Of a stretch of DNA of 64,000 nt, positions 61,485 through 64,000 are shown piece after piece. Origin of the DNA: Verrucomicrobiales bacterium. GTDB lineage: Bacteria > Verrucomicrobiota > Verrucomicrobiia > Verrucomicrobiales > DEV007. Below the pieces are notes generated by a model, which was not told the origin of the DNA, searched no databases, and was given only the letters and a program-made list of their open reading frames with translations. Both the position numbers and the translations under genes were made by a program. The stretch covers positions 370,077 through 434,076 of the forward strand of contig JARGPH010000001.1 in the NCBI GenBank assembly GCA_029213065.1, read 5' to 3'. Every line of letters begins with the position of its first letter. The first letter of the stretch is position 1.

Positions 61485-63037
61485 GACTTGGATAGCGGCA
61501 GGGTAAGTTTGAAAGCGGCACCCTGTTCTGAATCAACGAGCCTCAAATCACCATTCATTTCGCGAGCGAGATCGCGGGCAATTGTCAGTCCCAGACCGGT
61601 GCCGGTAACGCCTTCACTGATCGAATCACCTGAACGACGAAACGGTTCGAAGATCTTCTCACGGGCCCCCGCCCTCACCCCGGGACCGCCGTCAGTGGCA
61701 AGCAGCGCCCACGTTTCCCCGTCGATTGCGGTTTCAATCCTGAAGAAGCCGCCCGCCGCCGCATACTTTTCGACGTTAGAGAACAGGTTCGTTAGAATCT
61801 GTGAAAGCGCGTCCGGGTCGGCTTCGACAAAGGTCTCTGAGACGGACTTAATTTGCAAATCAATCCCCGCCAGTTCAAACAACGACTCGAAATTCGCGGC
61901 AACCTCCTGAATCACCCCATTCGGATCCTGCCTTGAAATACGAAGCCGGTGCCCCCGTTCTTCTTTCCGCGAAAAAGTGAGGACGTTGTCCACGAGCCGG
62001 CTCAACCGCGACGTCTCATCCCGGACACGGCGCAGATGTGCGTCCGCATCTGAGGGATCATCCACGAGGACATCTCTGGCGATATCCGTATTGAGCAGAA
62101 TATTCGTGATCGGAGTCCGCAACTCATGCGAAACACGATTCACAAAAGTGACCCGTTGCTCAGCCAACCGGGTCGCACGACGCAGTGAGGCCCCCATGAG
62201 AATGGACGCCAAAAAAACGGCGAGAGCGAGGCCGACTCCGGCGATCAGAAACGGCAGGTTCCAGACCTGCTTCGTCCTCGTGCGCCCGGCCACTTCTATT
62301 TGCCAGGTTCCCATCCGACTCGTCGCCGGGAAAAATCGCGGCGCGGCCCCTTCCGAAAGCGACTCGCCATTTGCCCAAACCACCGTTCTGCGAGGATCGA
62401 CCAACCGCGCGTATCCATTCTCCAGTTCCTTGAATCCCATCGCACCGGCTTCGAGCAACCAATCATTAATCGACTCTTGAACCTCGATGGTATCGATCCC
62501 AATCACCGAAACCACTCCGCCACGAACCTTCTTCCAGAAATAGAGGACATCGTCGGAACGCCGCATCCAACCAAAGTCACTCTCATCGATTTCGAACCGG
62601 TCGGAACCCACAACGAGCGTCGGCGATCCGCTACCGTCCCCGGGATCTGTGGGTGACTTTAGCTCCGGGAATCGCTCACGATCAAACCCTGAATCCCCCG
62701 CATCGGGCGTCCGAATTTCATAGTGCCCATTGGGAGATTCCCCTTCAAGATTGATCAGCGAGATCGTCCTCACACCCACCAGTTTTGCGGCGAGACGCTC
62801 CGCAGGAAAAACGGATCGCGCATAGCGGTGGAGCTCTCCGGCCAGTTCCTCAAGCCGATCCACATAGCGAAAGTGAAGCCGGTCCAATTCCAGCTGAACC
62901 TGAGCCGCAGCCGATTCAACCAGTTCAAAATCACGGGGCAACTCCTCGATTTCAACCTGTTGAGTCAGCTGAACCGTGACGCCGCCAATAGCGAGTGCAA
63001 GGAGGAACCCCGCTCCGATGATGGCTTCAAATCGCAT
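61481..63037 (-). CDS. Membrane sensor histidine kinase
   Basis: A 518-residue protein. One membrane helix near the N-terminus (about 7-24) and one at about 268-290 enclose a periplasmic sensing domain of some 240 residues. The H-box is FVNRVSHELRTPITNILL, the N-box NLFSNVEKYA, and the G-boxes DGGPGVRAGAREKIFEPF and GTGLGLTIARDL. It shares one base with the upstream gene (TGATG) and overlaps the response regulator by four, so the three are co-translated. The signal is unknown. Confidence 0.95.
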   Translation of the reverse strand: MRFEAIIGAGFLLALAIGGVTVQLTQQVEIEELPRDFELVESAAAQVQLELDRLHFRYVDRLEELAGELHRYARSVFPAERLAAKLVGVRTISLINLEGESPNGHYEIRTPDAGDSGFDRERFPELKSPTDPGDGSGSPTLVVGSDRFEIDESDFGWMRRSDDVLYFWKKVRGGVVSVIGIDTIEVQESINDWLLEAGAMGFKELENGYARLVDPRRTVVWANGESLSEGAAPRFFPATSRMGTWQIEVAGRTRTKQVWNLPFLIAGVGLALAVFLASILMGASLRRATRLAEQRVTFVNRVSHELRTPITNILLNTDIARDVLVDDPSDADAHLRRVRDETSRLSRLVDNVLTFSRKEERGHRLRISRQDPNGVIQEVAANFESLFELAGIDLQIKSVSETFVEADPDALSQILTNLFSNVEKYAAAGGFFRIETAIDGETWALLATDGGPGVRAGAREKIFEPFRRSGDSISEGVTGTGLGLTIARDLAREMNGDLRLVDSEQGAAFKLTLPLSKS

Positions 63038-64000
63038 CAGGGAGATTGAAAGGTTTCGTTACTGATAAAGAAGAGAAGTTTTCTCGAGTAGTCCAGCGAC
63101 CCGTCTTCATTCGAGGGAGTCATCACGGCGGTAAGAAGTTTCATCCCTTCGTCGAGCGAAACCTGTGTCGTGATTTTGTCTTCAAACAGCTTCAACTGAG
63201 AAATTGAAGGAACCCATTCCCCATTCTCCTCATAGCGGTAGCTAACCGTATTTCCGCAAACGGCGGTGGATGATGACGCAAAATTCAAATCTACAATTCC
63301 ATTCACTCCGAGAACAGGATCGACCTCAAAAGTCATCCCGATATCCTCGGTCTCGCTTCCTTTCGCTTCACTGCTCCCACCCGGCACCTGAGGCGGCTCA
63401 AAATCCCGAAAACTCGTGACCGTTTCAGTAACGACTTCGGACTTCCCTCGCTGACCACCGGGACACGAAAGAGTGGGACTCGCGATGACCTCTACACCGG
63501 CATTTCCCTTTTTAATCTCCGCCCCGACCCGACTCCAGGCCTCGCCACCAAACAGCGTTCTCAGTGATCCACGACGTAGCCAGTCATGCCACAAATCGGA
63601 AGGCATCTCGATCCACGAAGAACGAAGTCGAATCCCGTCTGCATCAGCCATTTTCCTCATGTCCTCCAGCGGGGCGGCCGTGATCAAATCAAAGCGGGCA
63701 AACACCAGAACGACATTTCCTTCTGCTCCGCCTTCAAACTGAGTCAGCATACGGTAGGCTCCGATTTCCAGGTCGACAGAGTTGCTAATCTTGTTGACCT
63801 GAAACTTTGGAGCAATCACATCACTGTCCTCAATCCGTGAACTCACCGTTCTGGTCTCGAAATTCTCCCCCGCATACTTCGACCACTCTAACATGTAGTT
63901 TAAATTGAGTCGCTCACTCCCCTGAACCAGGACTGGATCCGCCATCAAAATTAGACCGAGATTTTTGTGTTCAAAAGCAGCTGGAAACGGAGGCCCTTTC
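63037..64000 (-). CDS. Secretin-like protein fragment, 5' end beyond the window
   Basis: The frame is open to the right edge (the last codons read ...GPPFPAAFEHKNLGLIL), so the start is outside and at least 320 residues are present. The C-terminal part has the pattern of secretin-like proteins of Verrucomicrobiota: VIASPTLSCPGGQRGKSEVV, then FRDFEPPQVP, and IGMTFEVDPVLGVNGIVDLN. It ends one base into the sensor kinase start. The pattern match is from memory of that family and is tentative. It may be a periplasmic partner of the kinase. Confidence 0.55.
   Translation of the reverse strand, partial: KGPPFPAAFEHKNLGLILMADPVLVQGSERLNLNYMLEWSKYAGENFETRTVSSRIEDSDVIAPKFQVNKISNSVDLEIGAYRMLTQFEGGAEGNVVLVFARFDLITAAPLEDMRKMADADGIRLRSSWIEMPSDLWHDWLRRGSLRTLFGGEAWSRVGAEIKKGNAGVEVIASPTLSCPGGQRGKSEVVTETVTSFRDFEPPQVPGGSSEAKGSETEDIGMTFEVDPVLGVNGIVDLNFASSSTAVCGNTVSYRYEENGEWVPSISQLKLFEDKITTQVSLDEGMKLLTAVMTPSNEDGSLDYSRKLLFFISNETFQSP

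Noticed and set aside
1..64000. Phage defence island, prophage or insertion sequence
   Set aside because: No transposase, integrase, phage structural gene or recognised defence gene set was found. The Uma2 protein and AddAB are housekeeping-type or of unknown role and do not by themselves indicate a defence system.

Overview
The window looks like a chromosomal segment of a free-living, aerobic Gram-negative bacterium, most likely a member of the Verrucomicrobiota or a close PVC relative. This is an inference from gene content: a sulfatase with its formylglycine-generating enzyme, a Tat-exported Gfo/Idh/MocA oxidoreductase, a GDSL-DUF1080 protein, a lone pseudopilin with the FTLLELLVV leader, a Planctomycete-type small cytochrome c, an EF-hand protein and a secretin-like protein with the SGQ...FEPPQVP pattern. 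No phage, transposase, CRISPR array, tRNA or rRNA was seen. The DNA reads as core genome carrying a few small intergenic repeats.

Layout. (1) 1-4972: F-type ATP synthase operon on the minus strand (atpB-E-F-H-A-G, with the first codons of atpD at the left edge), preceded by a CRP-type palindrome. (2) 5042-7365: an AsmA-like membrane protein and an SseB-like protein. (3) 7532-17953: an ABCG-like transporter, TrmH, and the AddB and AddA recombination nuclease subunits. The two Add genes are separated by small unrelated genes and by repeat elements. (4) 17972-21959: a membrane protein, RNase R and a pseudopilin. (5) 22043-32484: polysaccharide- and envelope-related accessory genes: sulfatase, oxidoreductase, esterase, GDSL-DUF1080, a three-module sialidase/phosphoesterase/beta-propeller protein, and two methyltransferases. 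(6) 32618-44741: a 12-kb minus-strand nucleotide synthesis cluster read purC-purS-purL-purQ-purM-purF-purD-pyrR-pyrB-pyrC, mostly with overlapping or nearly touching genes. (7) 44805-53994: two I78-like lipoproteins, aconitase, a Uma2 nuclease-fold protein, peroxiredoxin, the formylglycine-generating enzyme, a lone sugar ABC permease and an EF-hand protein. (8) 54079-64000: a cytochrome c, a MacB/MacA/TolC-type tripartite exporter, RNase P RNA, and a two-component system preceded by a secretin-like gene that runs off the right edge.

How the genes fit together: the sulfatase at 23453-24940 has the CxPSR cysteine that the enzyme at 50203-51162 would oxidise. The pur/pyr cluster joins both de novo nucleotide pathways with the regulator PyrR in the middle. 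The exporter and the two-component system lie either side of rnpB and read in the same direction.

The least ordinary items are the tandem PurS-like protein, the long divergent PurC, the sialidase-phosphoesterase-propeller fusion, and a 22-bp periodic repeat found at two distant loci, one copy of which encodes the C-terminus of AddB. I found no convincing new defence or mobile system.
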